Assembly (NCBI GenBank): GCA_963790545.1 | Contig: CAWBPA010000016.1 | Location: 62,001 to 126,000 of the forward strand | Length of the DNA stretch: 64,000 nt | Origin: DATBJG01 sp963790545 | Lineage (GTDB): Bacteria > Acidobacteriota > Vicinamibacteria > Vicinamibacterales > JAMQPK01 | Reading direction: 5' to 3' | Shown here: piece after piece, positions 44,476-54,165 of the stretch | Layout: each line of letters starts with the position of its first letter | Position numbering within the stretch: position 1 is the stretch's first letter | Position numbers and translations under genes: made by a program | The notes under the pieces: generated by a model | Databases searched by the model: none | What the model was told of the DNA's origin: nothing | The model's input: the letters and a program-made list of their open reading frames with translations, nothing else

Positions 44476-45365
44476 CGGTCGATACGGGTCGCCCGGCCGC
44501 ATCTCCGCATCTCCCCGCCCGTGGCGCGGCATGCAGGAGGCCCTGTTCCAGGCCGTGACGCTGGTCGTCCTGGCGCTGGCCCTTGCGGCCCTTGCGGCGC
44601 TCCTGTGGGACGTGTGGAGCGATGGCGCATCGCGGCTGTCGTGGCAGTTCCTGACCAGCTTTCCGTCGCGCATTGCGTCGCGGGCGGGCATACTGCCCGC
44701 GCTCGTCGGCAGCGTTTACCTGATTGTTCTCACGGCCCTGCTCGGGATTCCCATTGGCATTGGCGCCGCCATCTACCTCGAGGAGTACGGCCGCCGCAAC
44801 CAGTGGGCCCGGCTCATCGAAATCAACATTGCCAATCTCGCGGCAGTCCCCTCGATCATTTACGGGCTCCTGGGGCTGGGTCTCTTCGTTCGGGCGCTCG
44901 CGTTCCAGCGAAGCCTGCTGGCGGGCGCCGCCACGCTCGCGCTGCTCGTGCTGCCGGTCGTCATCCTGTCGACGCGAGAGGCTCTGCGTGCCGTGCCGAA
45001 ATCGCTGAGGGAGGGGTCGTACGCGCTCGGCGGCCACGAAGTGGCAGACGATCTGGTATCAGGTCCTGCCGGTCGCGCTTCCCGGAATCCTGACGGGCCT
45101 GATTCTCTCGTTGTCGCGCGCCATCGGTGAAACGGCACCGCTCGTCGTGATTGGTGCGCCGATCTACCTGCCGTTCATTCCCGACAGCATCTGGTCGCAG
45201 TTTACGGCTCTTCCACTTCAGATCTTCAACTGGGTCTCCCGTCCTCAGGCGGACTTCGCGGTCAACGCCGCGGCTGGCATCATCGTGCTGCTGGTCGTGC
45301 TGCTGGCCATGAACGCAACGGCGATCTGGCTGCGGGATCGGTATCAGAGACGACGTGCCTCATGA
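44472..45365 (+). CDS. pstA: Phosphate ABC permease PstA (second system); two frameshifts
   Basis: The coupled start is ATG 44472 (ATGA with pstC). The frame moves near 44520 to reach MQEALFQAVTLVVLALALAAL, and again near 45040 (YALGGH...; corrected YALGATKWQTIWYQVLPVALPGILTG). The second is explained by one extra G in ggcggccacg. The rest, LSLSRAIGETAPLVVIGAPIYLPF and NATAIWLRDRYQRR, is canonical. No N-terminal extension of the kind seen in the first system is present. Confidence 0.85.
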
Positions 45366-46196
45366 ACACGACCCCGATGCCCCCATCGCTTTCCGGATTG
45401 ACCGAAGGGTCGACAGCGCACGGCCGCGCCCGCAGACGGTCCACCGAAGATTCACGTTCAGAATCTGAATTTCTTCTACGGCGAGAAGAGGGCGCTCGAA
45501 GACATCTCCATCGCCATCAGGCCCAGAGTGGTCACGGCGTTCATCGGTCCGTCCGGCTGCGGCAAGAGCACGTTTCTGCGCACGTTGAACCGCATGAACG
45601 ACATCGTGCCCGGCACCACGGTCAAGGGCAAGGTGTTCATCGACGGCGCCGACATCTACGCACCGGGAACGGATGTCGTCACGCTGCGGCGGCGCGTCGG
45701 CATGGTCTTCCAGAAATCGAACCCGTTCCCGAAATCCATTTTCGAGAACGTGGCCTACGGTCTCCGAATCAATGCGATGGTCCGGAGCCGCTCCGACCTT
45801 GCGGACCGCGTGGAAGAGAGTCTGCGGCAGGCCGCGCTCTGGGACGAAGTGCACGACCGGCTCCACGACTCGGCGCTGGCCCTGTCCGGCGGTCAGCAAC
45901 AGCGTTTATGCATCGCGAGAGCGCTGGCCGTGCGGCCTGAAATTCTGCTGATGGACGAGCCGGCGTCGGCCCTGGATCCCATTGCCACCCAGCGCGTCGA
46001 GGAATTAATCTACACGCTGAAGCGGACCTACACGATCGTCATCGTGACCCACAATATGCAGCAGGCCGCACGGGTGTCGGACTACACTGCCTTCTTCTGG
46101 CTCGGGCGCCTCGTGGAGTACGATCACACGGAGAAGATTTTCACGACACCCGGCGAGAAACTCACCGAGGACTATGTGACCGGGAGGTTTGGATAA
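45362..46196 (+). CDS. pstB: Phosphate ABC transporter ATP-binding protein PstB (second system), canonical; one frameshift
   Basis: The ATG at 45362 overlaps the pstA stop. An indel near 45450 joins the N terminus to KIHVQNLNFFYGEKRALEDISIAI. All ABC motifs are intact: GPSGCGKST, Q-loop GMVFQKSNPFPKSIFENVAYG, LSGGQQQRLCIARAL, LLMDEPASALDPIAT and VTHNMQQAARVSD. It would work as a homodimer, in contrast to the paired, damaged PstB proteins of the first system. PhoU follows after five bases. Confidence 0.9.
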
Positions 46197-46201
46197 CGTC
46201 C

Positions 46202-46927
46202 ATGGATCGACAGATTCCCCACTTTCAGGAGCAGCTGGCTGTTCTCAAGGAGCGGCTGCTCGTCATGGGCGGCATGGCCGAGGAGCGCGTGCGATTGTCG
46301 GTGCAGGCACTCGTCGAAGGGGATCCCGTGCTGGTCGAGGAGGTGCTGGACGGCGACACGCCCATCAACGTCCTCCATATCGAGATCGACGACCGTTGCC
46401 TGAAGCTGCTCGCGCTGCATCAGCCGATGGCTGTCGATCTGCGCGCGATCGTTGCCGCGGTCAAGATCAACACGGACCTCGAGCGGGTGGGCGACCTGGC
46501 GGTCAACATCGCCGAGGCCGCGCGCCGCTACGGCACGCATCCGCCCGTGAAAAAGCTCATCGACATTCCACGGATGGCCACCATCGCGCAGCAGATGCTC
46601 CGGGATTCGCTCGACGCCTTCGTGCGGCGGGACGTGGACCTGGCGCAACAGGTGCTCAATCAGGACGATATCCTCGACGGGCTGAAAACGCAGGTCTTCC
46701 GGGAGCTCCTCACCTATATGCTGCAGGACCCGGCCACGATCGAGCCCGCGCTCGATCTGATTCTCATCTCCCGCCATCTGGAGCGCATCGGGGATCACGC
46801 GACAAATATTGGCGAAGACGTCATTTTCATGGTGTCGGGCCGGGACGTGCGACACCACGCCGGCGACAGCGAAAATCGGGACGAGGCGCCGGTCAATCCG
46901 GGTCCATCCGCGTCCCGTGACTCGTAG
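46202..46927 (+). CDS. phoU: PhoU phosphate signalling protein (second copy)
   Basis: The protein has 241 residues. The two PhoU repeats show KINTDLERVGDLAVNIAEAA and ISRHLERIGDHATNIGEDVIFMVSGRDVRHH. The C-terminal tail after residue 220 (ending NPGPSASRDS) is encoded by the first unit of the family C repeat array (ccgcgtcccgtgac), so the natural end has been replaced by repeat DNA. It closes the second phosphate operon. Confidence 0.92.
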   Translation: MDRQIPHFQEQLAVLKERLLVMGGMAEERVRLSVQALVEGDPVLVEEVLDGDTPINVLHIEIDDRCLKLLALHQPMAVDLRAIVAAVKINTDLERVGDLAVNIAEAARRYGTHPPVKKLIDIPRMATIAQQMLRDSLDAFVRRDVDLAQQVLNQDDILDGLKTQVFRELLTYMLQDPATIEPALDLILISRHLERIGDHATNIGEDVIFMVSGRDVRHHAGDSENRDEAPVNPGPSASRDS

Positions 46928-47160
46928 ACGATCGCAGGGATCTGCGTCCCGTAATCTATAGAGGATCCGCGGAGATCCGCGTCCCGTGATCGACAGAGAA
47001 TCCGCGTAGATCCGCGTCCCGTAATCTATAGAAAATCCGCGCGGATCCGCGTCCCGTGATTCCGTCGAAATCCGCGGGAATCCGCGTCCCGTGATCTACG
47101 GAGAATCCGCGGGGATCCGCGTCCCGTGATTCCGGCAGATCCGCGTCCCGTGAAGATCCG
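46905..47160 (+). repeat. Family C repeat array, ~35-bp period, seven copies
   Basis: The core CCGCGTCCCGT recurs at 46976, 47012, 47047, 47082, 47117 and 47141, with a variant at 46942, separated by related 'gatctatagaggatccgcggagat' text. Period is 35-37 bases except for the last. The spacers are degenerate copies of one another. The array starts inside phoU and ends just before yacG. Confidence 0.8.
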
Positions 47161-47169
47161 CGCTACAAT

Positions 47170-47370
47170 GTGCGCGTGATCGCGCCGGCGCTCTGTGTGG
47201 TTTGCCGCCAGCGGCCGATCGAGGAGGCCTGGCGCCCATTCTGCAGCGAGCGTTGCAAGCTTCAGGATTTGGCCCGGTGGCTGGACGGCGTCTATCGCGT
47301 CCCCGGGGATCCCGCCTCCACCGATGATCGCGTTCCCGATTCGAACCACGACGGGCCACCCGACGAGTGA
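47170..47370 (+). CDS. yacG: YacG-like DNA gyrase inhibitor / zinc ribbon
   Basis: The protein has 66 residues (GTG start at 47170, or 47176). Four cysteines form the zinc site: C9-x2-C12 and C25-x3-C29, in WRPFCSERCKLQDLARWLDGVYRVPG, which is the YacG signature. YacG binds GyrB and inhibits gyrase. The N-terminal part is shorter than usual. It precedes citrate synthase by 26 bases. Confidence 0.85.
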   Translation: MRVIAPALCVVCRQRPIEEAWRPFCSERCKLQDLARWLDGVYRVPGDPASTDDRVPDSNHDGPPDE

Positions 47371-47396
47371 GTCGATTTGCGGCTTCACGACTTCCT

Positions 47397-48683
<1,287 letters not shown>

Positions 48684-48684
48684 C

Positions 48685-49611
48685 ATGAGGCGTATTCCCC
48701 GTGCCCGAACCCTGCAACGCGCGTGCTACCTGCCCCTTGCCTGCATCCTCGGCTCGGCGTCCGTCCTGAGTGAGACACCGGCCTCAGTCGCGCAGACCAG
48801 CCAGTCGGACCGCTTCGATTCGAACCGGGCGTACGAACATGTTCGGCAGCTCGTGGCGATTGGCCCGAGACCGGCCGGGTCCGCGGGCAGCGCGAGCGCA
48901 CGGCAGTACATCTCCGACCAGATCCGCCTGCTGGGGCTGACACCCGTCGACCATCCGTTCGACGCCGAGACCCCCATCGGACGCATCCGCATGGTCAACG
49001 TGTCGACGACCATTTCCGGAGCGCGCAAGGAGCGGCTGATCATTGGCGGACACTACGACACGAAACTCTTCCGCGAATTCCGGTTCGTCGGCGCCAACGA
49101 TGGCGGCTCGAGCAGCGCGTTTCTGCTCGAGCTCGCGCGCGTGTTGAAGACGCGCGCGAATCCTTTCAGCATCGAGCTCGTGTTCTTCGACGGTGAAGAA
49201 GCGGTGATCGAATGGAAGGGGACGGATCACACCTACGGCAGCCGCCACTATGTCGCCAGCGCACGCCGCGCGGGTACGCTGACCGGCATCAAAGCCATGA
49301 TCCTGGTCGACATGATTGCGGATCGGCAGCTCCAGATTCGCCGCGAGGAAGCCTCCACCCCGTGGCTGACGGATGCCATCTGGGCATCGGCACGCAAGCT
49401 CAAGCAGAGCGCGTTCGTCACCGAGTCGCTGCGTGTCGAAGACGACCACGTGGCGTTTCTCGAAGCCGGCATTCCTGCCGTTGACATCATCGATCTCGAC
49501 TATCCGGCGTGGCACACGGCGGCGGATACGCTCGATCAGATCAGCGCACGCAGCCTGCAGACCGTGGGCGACGTGCTCTCGGCGCGCTCCCGGCAATCGA
49601 GGCGCGCTTGA
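48685..49611 (+). CDS. Exported M28-family peptidase / glutaminyl cyclase-like
   Basis: The ATG at 48685 follows the citrate synthase stop by one base. A signal peptide (cleavage near VAQTS) precedes an M28 domain of about 270 residues. Zinc ligands are in IIGGHYDTKLF (His, Asp), FVGANDGGSSSAFLLELARVL (Asp), ELVFFDGEEAVIEW (Glu) and DYPAWHTAADTLD (His). The VNVSTTI/GGHYDT arrangement and DHVAFLEAGIPAVDIIDLDYPAWHT are typical of glutaminyl-peptide cyclotransferases. It is periplasmic or membrane-bound. Confidence 0.88.
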   Translation: MRRIPRARTLQRACYLPLACILGSASVLSETPASVAQTSQSDRFDSNRAYEHVRQLVAIGPRPAGSAGSASARQYISDQIRLLGLTPVDHPFDAETPIGRIRMVNVSTTISGARKERLIIGGHYDTKLFREFRFVGANDGGSSSAFLLELARVLKTRANPFSIELVFFDGEEAVIEWKGTDHTYGSRHYVASARRAGTLTGIKAMILVDMIADRQLQIRREEASTPWLTDAIWASARKLKQSAFVTESLRVEDDHVAFLEAGIPAVDIIDLDYPAWHTAADTLDQISARSLQTVGDVLSARSRQSRRA

Positions 49612-49619
49612 GCAAGAAA

Positions 49620-49850
49620 GACTAGCCTCGTGACAACTTCACAGGAGACCAGAAGATCAGGACTTGCGAATTGAACAGGAGGTTACGAGATCAGGAGACG
49701 TCTTTCATGAAAAGAGTCTCTTGAACTCCTGGTCTCCTGTTCAGTTTTCTTGGCCTCGTGTTCTCCTGATCTTCTATTCTCCTGTTCCTTTTTGCAGGTG
49801 ATGAAACTCCAGCCGGCCTCATCTCGTAGAGGTCATAGAGTGCCAGCGCG
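49620..49850. repeat. Dispersed repeat, family B (caggagatcaggaga type)
   Basis: Alternating 'acaggagaccagaagatcagga' and, from about 49720, the inverse 'ctcctggtctcctgttcag' and 'gttctcctgatcttct'. The whole can fold into a long imperfect hairpin. It lies before the sigma factor. Confidence 0.65.
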
Positions 49851-49856
49851 CCTCCA

Positions 49857-50435
49857 TTGACCACTCGGACGCCCGTTTCCGACGTCCCGGACGCCGCCAT
49901 CGTGGGCGAGGCCCTTGCGGGCTCTCAAGCCGCCTATCGCGAGCTGGTTCGCCGGTACCAGGGTCCGGTGCTGAACCTGGTCGCGCACATGGTCCGCGAT
50001 CGCTCGGAAGCCGAAGACCTCACGCAGGAAGTTTTCGTCAAAGCGTTTGCTCGCCTCGGCACGTACGACACGTCGCGCAGGTTTGCCAGCTGGGTGTTCA
50101 AGATCGCGCACAACCACACCATCGATCATCTCCGGCGGGTCCGCCCCGACACGTTGTCGTTGGGTGCGGGGGAACACGCCGAGTTGCCGGCGGCCGCGAT
50201 CGCCTCACCCGAGGAGCTCGTCGAGCGGGCCGAGATGGCCGATGACCTCGACCGGGCCGTGCAGCGGCTGCGGGTCGAATACCGCGAGGTCATCCTGCTG
50301 CGCTATCAGGAAGATCTGCCGCAGGACGAAATCGCAGACGTGCTGGGAGTGCCCGAAGGAACCGTGAAGACGTACCTCCACCGGGCGCGGAAAGAGCTCG
50401 CGGCGGCAATGATGGCGAAAGGGTGGAAACGGTAA
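49857..50435 (+). CDS. ECF RNA polymerase sigma factor (RpoE-like)
   Basis: The frame starts at TTG 49857, with 192 residues. Region 2 is AYRELVRRYQGPVLNLVAHMVRDRSEAEDLTQEVFVKAFARLGTYD..RFASWVFKIAHNHTIDHLRR, and region 4 is LRVEYREVILLRYQEDLPQDEIADVLGVPEGTVKTYLHRARKELAA. It would direct transcription of envelope genes. An anti-sigma-like membrane protein and a bactofilin-like protein follow on the same strand. Confidence 0.93.
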   Translation: MTTRTPVSDVPDAAIVGEALAGSQAAYRELVRRYQGPVLNLVAHMVRDRSEAEDLTQEVFVKAFARLGTYDTSRRFASWVFKIAHNHTIDHLRRVRPDTLSLGAGEHAELPAAAIASPEELVERAEMADDLDRAVQRLRVEYREVILLRYQEDLPQDEIADVLGVPEGTVKTYLHRARKELAAAMMAKGWKR

Positions 50436-50521
50436 AAACCCTAGAACCTTGAAACGCCCTCCGCAAGGACCTCGTAGGGTTCAGTGATGGCCAATTCGGG
50501 TTGGAGACGGGGACATTGAGG

Positions 50522-51038
50522 ATGGATTCCGAGTGGCAGGGCGCGGCACACCGCTGGCTGGCCGCAGACCAGGCCGGTCGCGACGTGGAGGCCGAAGCCG
50601 AGTTTGGCGCCGCCCTTCGCGGGCGGCCGCGTGTGGCGCCTTCTGCCCACCTCGAAGCGCGCATCTGGCAGGCCACGCGCTGGGTACGGCTTCGCCGGCG
50701 CGCGCTGATTCTGGCCCGCAGGTGCGCCGTTCCCGTAGCGACGGTTGCCGCGATCGCCGGCGGAGTCTTACGTCAGCGTGACGATGCTTCTGCCCTTTGC
50801 GGGCCAGGCGCTCGTTCGTCTCATCTCGTGGCTCGTGCGTGGGTTCGTCTGGATAACGTTGGCGTTCACAGAAGGACTTGATACGTGGTCGTTGCTCGCA
50901 CAGCTCGGGCGCGCGCTTGCGGACGCCATTGCCACACCCGAAGCCACCATCGCGCTGATTGTCATTCAACTGATCGGTGTCCTCGCATTTCACCTGTTGA
51001 ACCGAGTGCTCGCCCGTGAGAAGGAGATATCGCAATGA
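50522..51038 (+). CDS. Probable anti-sigma-type membrane protein; one frameshift
   Basis: The ATG at 50522 opens MDSEWQGAAHRWLAADQAGRDVEAEAEFGAALRGRPRVAPSAHLEARIWQATRWV, a short soluble part like other Acidobacteria anti-sigma partners. A hydrophobic stretch follows at about 68-82. The frame shifts near 50765 to TMLLPFAGQALVRLISWLVRGFVWITLAF and a second helix IALIVIQLIGVLAFHLLNRVL, ending at 51038. There is no zinc-binding HC2 motif, so the anti-sigma assignment rests on position and topology. Confidence 0.6.
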
Positions 51039-52390
51039 CTGGACAGTATCCGGGGATTCGCCGGCTTGGGGCGATCGCCGCCTTGACGCTCCTGCTCGGC
51101 GGAGCACTCGCTTCGATACCGCTCGTCGCGCTGCAGCGCGATCCGATCGAGCAGGAGACCCTAGCGCGATCGAGTACGCCAGCGGTTCACCATCGTCGCC
51201 CGCAACAACGGCCTGGCGCTCATCCCCACGCGGGAGATTCCAGACGTACGGATCATCGAGATCGTGGATGGCGCCATCTCGATCAATAACGAGGTCGTGT
51301 CGGGGCGTGAGCTTCGGGACCGTCTGCGCGGGAGAACGCCGATCTCGTCCTCCAAGTGTCTTATCTCGACGAGCAAGGTCGCCGCGACCTGCTGGAATCA
51401 GCCGCGCCCCCAACGGGAGGGCCGCCAACTCTCGGGCCACCAGGCCCGCCCCCGACTCCAGACCCCCCGTTTCGTGGACGCTTCCCACGGGCTCCCGGGC
51501 CTCCAGGCCGGCGCAACTCCGGCGACATCGTTCGCGTTGGAGGCAATGCCAGGGTTGCTGCGGGTGAAGTGGTGTTTGGCGACGTGGTCGTCATTGGCGG
51601 GCGGAGTGAGATCGACGGTGAAGTACGCGGGAACGTCGTGACGATTGGTGGCGCGATGAGACTTGGGCCGCAGGCGGACGTTCGCGGCGACGCGGTTGCG
51701 ATTTGGGCGCACCTCGATCGCGCACCCGGCGCGCGCGTTGGCGGCGAATTCGTCGATATCGGAACCGGAGTCTGGATAGGGCCTGGGAACCTGGGCCTTC
51801 CCCGCGGCGGATTTCCCCGATTCCCGAGCTTCATGGGTCTCGTCGGAACACTCCTGCGACTGGGACTTCTGATGATGCTCGGATGGCTGTTCATCGCGGT
51901 CGCACGCGTTCCGGTTCAGCGCATTGCGGACCGGGCCGCCGCAGAGCCGGTCAAGGCCGGTCTCGTCGGCGTGTTGGCCGAAGTGCTCTTTCTCCCAATC
52001 CTGGTCGTGGTGATCGTGCTCCTGGCCATTTCAATCATCGGCATTCCACTGCTGGCGCTGGTCCCGCTTGCTCTCCTCGCCCTTGTGCTGGTGCTCATCG
52101 CCGGGTTCACAGCCATGGCATTGCGGATTGGCCAGTGGATTGGGGGGCTCGGGTCGAATCAACCCGAAGCGTACACCGCGGTTGCCATTGGCACGATCGT
52201 GCTGTTGTCGTTCGCGGTCATGGCAAAGCTGGCGTTTCTGGCAGGTGGCTTCGTGGCGGGCTTCGGAATCGCGCTGGCGATCATCGCCTTCTGCGTTGAA
52301 TACCTCGTCTGGACTGTTGGATTGGGTGCGGCCGTCCTGGTTCGCCTGGCGCCTCGTCCGCAACCAACCGACATGCTGACTGCGCCGTAA
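51035..52390 (+). CDS. Bactofilin-like polymer-forming domain with membrane region; two frameshifts
   Basis: The N-terminal signal peptide (MTGQYPGIRRLGAIAALTLLLGGALA) starts in the frame of 51035. Frame moves near 51175 and 51335. RFTIVARNNGLALIPTREIPDVRIIEIVDG is conserved in the middle. From about 51520 the beta-helix part reads GDIVRVGGNARVAAGEVVFGDVVVIGGRSEIDGEVRGNVVTIGGAMRLGPQADVRGDAVAI. Several membrane helices follow (LLRLGLLMMLGWLFIAVA, LLALVPLALLALVLVLIAG, AFLAGGFVAGFGIAL). The overlap with the upstream stop and the sigma gene suggest a regulated envelope-stress unit. Confidence 0.75.
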
Positions 52391-52392
52391 CT

Positions 52393-52440
52393 TAGAAGTA
52401 AGAACTGAAAACTTTAGAAGTCCTTTCAGTTTTCACTTCA
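52393..52440. repeat. Family E repeat, cttagaagtaagaactgaaaac
   Basis: 'agaactgaaaactttagaag' is mirrored by 'cctttcagttttcacttca'. It lies between the convergent bactofilin-like and zinc-ribbon genes, and could act as a transcription stop for both. Confidence 0.5.
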
Positions 52441-52726
52441 GGCGCAGCCTGCTCCGGCGTCGGGCAATCCACCAGCCGGCGAGCAGGAGGGCGAGCACGA
52501 ACACGATCCACACGATCGCGCGCGGAAGTTCCGGCACGAACATCCGAGTGGCCACGAGCGCGGCGCCGAGCAGCACGACGACCATCAGCAGCGGGCCAAT
52601 CGGTCCAGCCAATCCTCGCTTCGATTCTGCGGGCCGAACGGGCGGCAGTTCTTCCACTGCCGTTCCACACCGATAACAGATCAGCGCGTTCGCCGCGATT
52701 TCAGTCCCGCAGTTTCTGCACTTCAT
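52433..52726 (-). CDS. Zinc-ribbon membrane protein
   Basis: The protein has 97 residues. It has a CxxC-x13-CxxC zinc ribbon (C3, C6, C17, C20: MKCRNCGTEIAANALICYRCG) followed by two hydrophobic segments (GPLLMVVVLLGAALVATR, AIVWIVFVLALLLAGWWIARR). No function is known. It is divergent from the rhomboid gene by 33 bases. Confidence 0.75.
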   Translation of the reverse strand: MKCRNCGTEIAANALICYRCGTAVEELPPVRPAESKRGLAGPIGPLLMVVVLLGAALVATRMFVPELPRAIVWIVFVLALLLAGWWIARRRSRLRLK

Positions 52727-52759
52727 CTAAAGCACGTCGATTATAGTTCAGGGTCTGGC

Positions 52760-53419
52760 ATGATCCCGCTTCGCGACGTCATCCCTTCGCGCACGACACC
52801 GTTCGTCACGATTGCGATCATCGCGCTCAACGCCGCGGCATTTCTTTTCGAGATCTCGCTGCCGGACGATCGGCTGGAGACGTTCTTCAAGATGTACGGC
52901 GTCGTGCCTGCGGTCTTCGCCTGGCCGACGGTCCTGACCTCGATGTTCCTGCACGGCGGCTGGCTCCACTTTCTTGGAAACATGCTGTACTTGTGGATCT
53001 TTGGCGACAACGTCGAGGACCGCCTTGGCCACGCGCGGTTCATCGCGTTTTATGTCCTCTGCGGCGCCATTGCTGCATTTGCACAGGTATGGTCGCGGCC
53101 CGACTCGATGATCCCGACAATAGGAGCCAGCGGTGCAATTGCCGGAGTGATGGGCGCATACTTCGTCCTGTTCCCTCACTCACGCGTTCTGACGCTGATC
53201 CCGCTCTTCGTGTTCTGGGAGCTGCTGGAAATTCCTGCCATCTTCTTCCTCGGAGTCTGGTTCGTGATGCAGCTCTTCAGCGGCGTCGGATCGCTCGCGG
53301 CCACCGGTGACACCGGCGGAATTGCGTTCTGGGCTCACGTGGCTGGATTTGTCGCGGGACTGGCCGGCGTGTTCGTCTTCAGACGGCGGCGTCAGGCCAG
53401 AGAGTGGTGGGCAGAATAA
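52760..53419 (+). CDS. Rhomboid-family intramembrane serine protease
   Basis: The protein has 219 residues and six membrane helices. The Ser is in GASGAIAGVMGAY and the His in FWAHVAGFVAG, the two catalytic residues. FLHGGWLHFLGNMLYLWIFGDNVEDRLGH holds the oxyanion HxxxN-type helix. It cleaves membrane proteins within the bilayer. It is followed after 22 bases by TMEM175. Confidence 0.93.
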   Translation: MIPLRDVIPSRTTPFVTIAIIALNAAAFLFEISLPDDRLETFFKMYGVVPAVFAWPTVLTSMFLHGGWLHFLGNMLYLWIFGDNVEDRLGHARFIAFYVLCGAIAAFAQVWSRPDSMIPTIGASGAIAGVMGAYFVLFPHSRVLTLIPLFVFWELLEIPAIFFLGVWFVMQLFSGVGSLAATGDTGGIAFWAHVAGFVAGLAGVFVFRRRRQAREWWAE

Positions 53420-53441
53420 GGACCATGGGGAGCCGTTTCCT

Positions 53442-54017
53442 ATGAGCAAGGGACGTCTGGAAGCATTCAGTGATGGCGTGTTTGCGATCCTGATTACCAT
53501 CATGGTCCTCGAGCTGAGGGTGCCGCACGGCACCGACCTGGCCGCCCTCGCTCCCCTGCTGCCGGTCTTTCTGACCTACGTGCTGAGCTTCGTGTTTCTC
53601 GGCATCTACTGGAACAACCATCACCACATGCTGCACGCCGCGGAACGGGTCAACGGCAAGATCCTCTGGGCGAATCTTCATTTCCTGTTCTGGCTGTCGC
53701 TCGTTCCTTTTACGACGGGGTGGATGGGAGAAAACCATTTTGCGTCGCTGCCGACCGCGCTCTATGGCGCCGTGCTCCTGATGGCGGCTGTCGGATACCT
53801 GATTCTCGAACGGGCGATTGTGGGGCATCACGGACCGGAGTCCCGGCTGGCCTTGGCCGTCGGTAATGAGCTGAAGGGCAAGATTTCGCTTGCGTTGTAC
53901 GCGGCGGCTCTTCCGCTCGCGTTCGTGAATCATTGGATCAGCCTGGCAATCTACGTTGGTGTCGCGATGTGGTGGTTGGTGCCTGACGCGCGGATCGAGT
54001 CGAGGCTGGGACGATAA
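53442..54017 (+). CDS. TMEM175-family potassium-channel-like protein
   Basis: The start is the ATG at 53442, with 191 residues. The first helix holds the FSD motif R5-x3-FSDGVFAI (RLEAFSDGVFAILITIMVLEL) that lines the pore in TMEM175. Five or six further helices follow. Bacterial members form homotetrameric potassium-permeable channels. Upstream spacing is short, so it is likely co-transcribed with the rhomboid gene. Confidence 0.88.
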   Translation: MSKGRLEAFSDGVFAILITIMVLELRVPHGTDLAALAPLLPVFLTYVLSFVFLGIYWNNHHHMLHAAERVNGKILWANLHFLFWLSLVPFTTGWMGENHFASLPTALYGAVLLMAAVGYLILERAIVGHHGPESRLALAVGNELKGKISLALYAAALPLAFVNHWISLAIYVGVAMWWLVPDARIESRLGR

Positions 54018-54165
54018 ACCACGACGGCACGAAGACGGTTCAAACCACGACGGCACGAAGAAAACCCGTTCAAACCACTAAGACACAAAGATCACGAAGA
54101 GACCTGAATGGCTTCGTGTTCTTCGTGGCTTCGTGGTTCATATCTTCTTCGTGGTGGTGGTTTAT
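54018..54165. repeat. Family D repeat (ccacgacggcacgaag, cttcgtgg)
   Basis: 'aaaccacgacggcacgaag' occurs three times, then the inverse 'cttcgtgttcttcgtggcttcgtggttcatatcttcttcgtgg' several times. The text continues to the stop codon of the next minus-strand gene and supplies its last residues (LTSTKKI). It is a long imperfect inverted repeat. Confidence 0.75.

Noticed and set aside
46928..47160. CRISPR-like array
   Set aside because: The period is about 35 bases, but the spacers are degenerate copies of each other and the conserved core is only about 11-14 bases; no cas genes.
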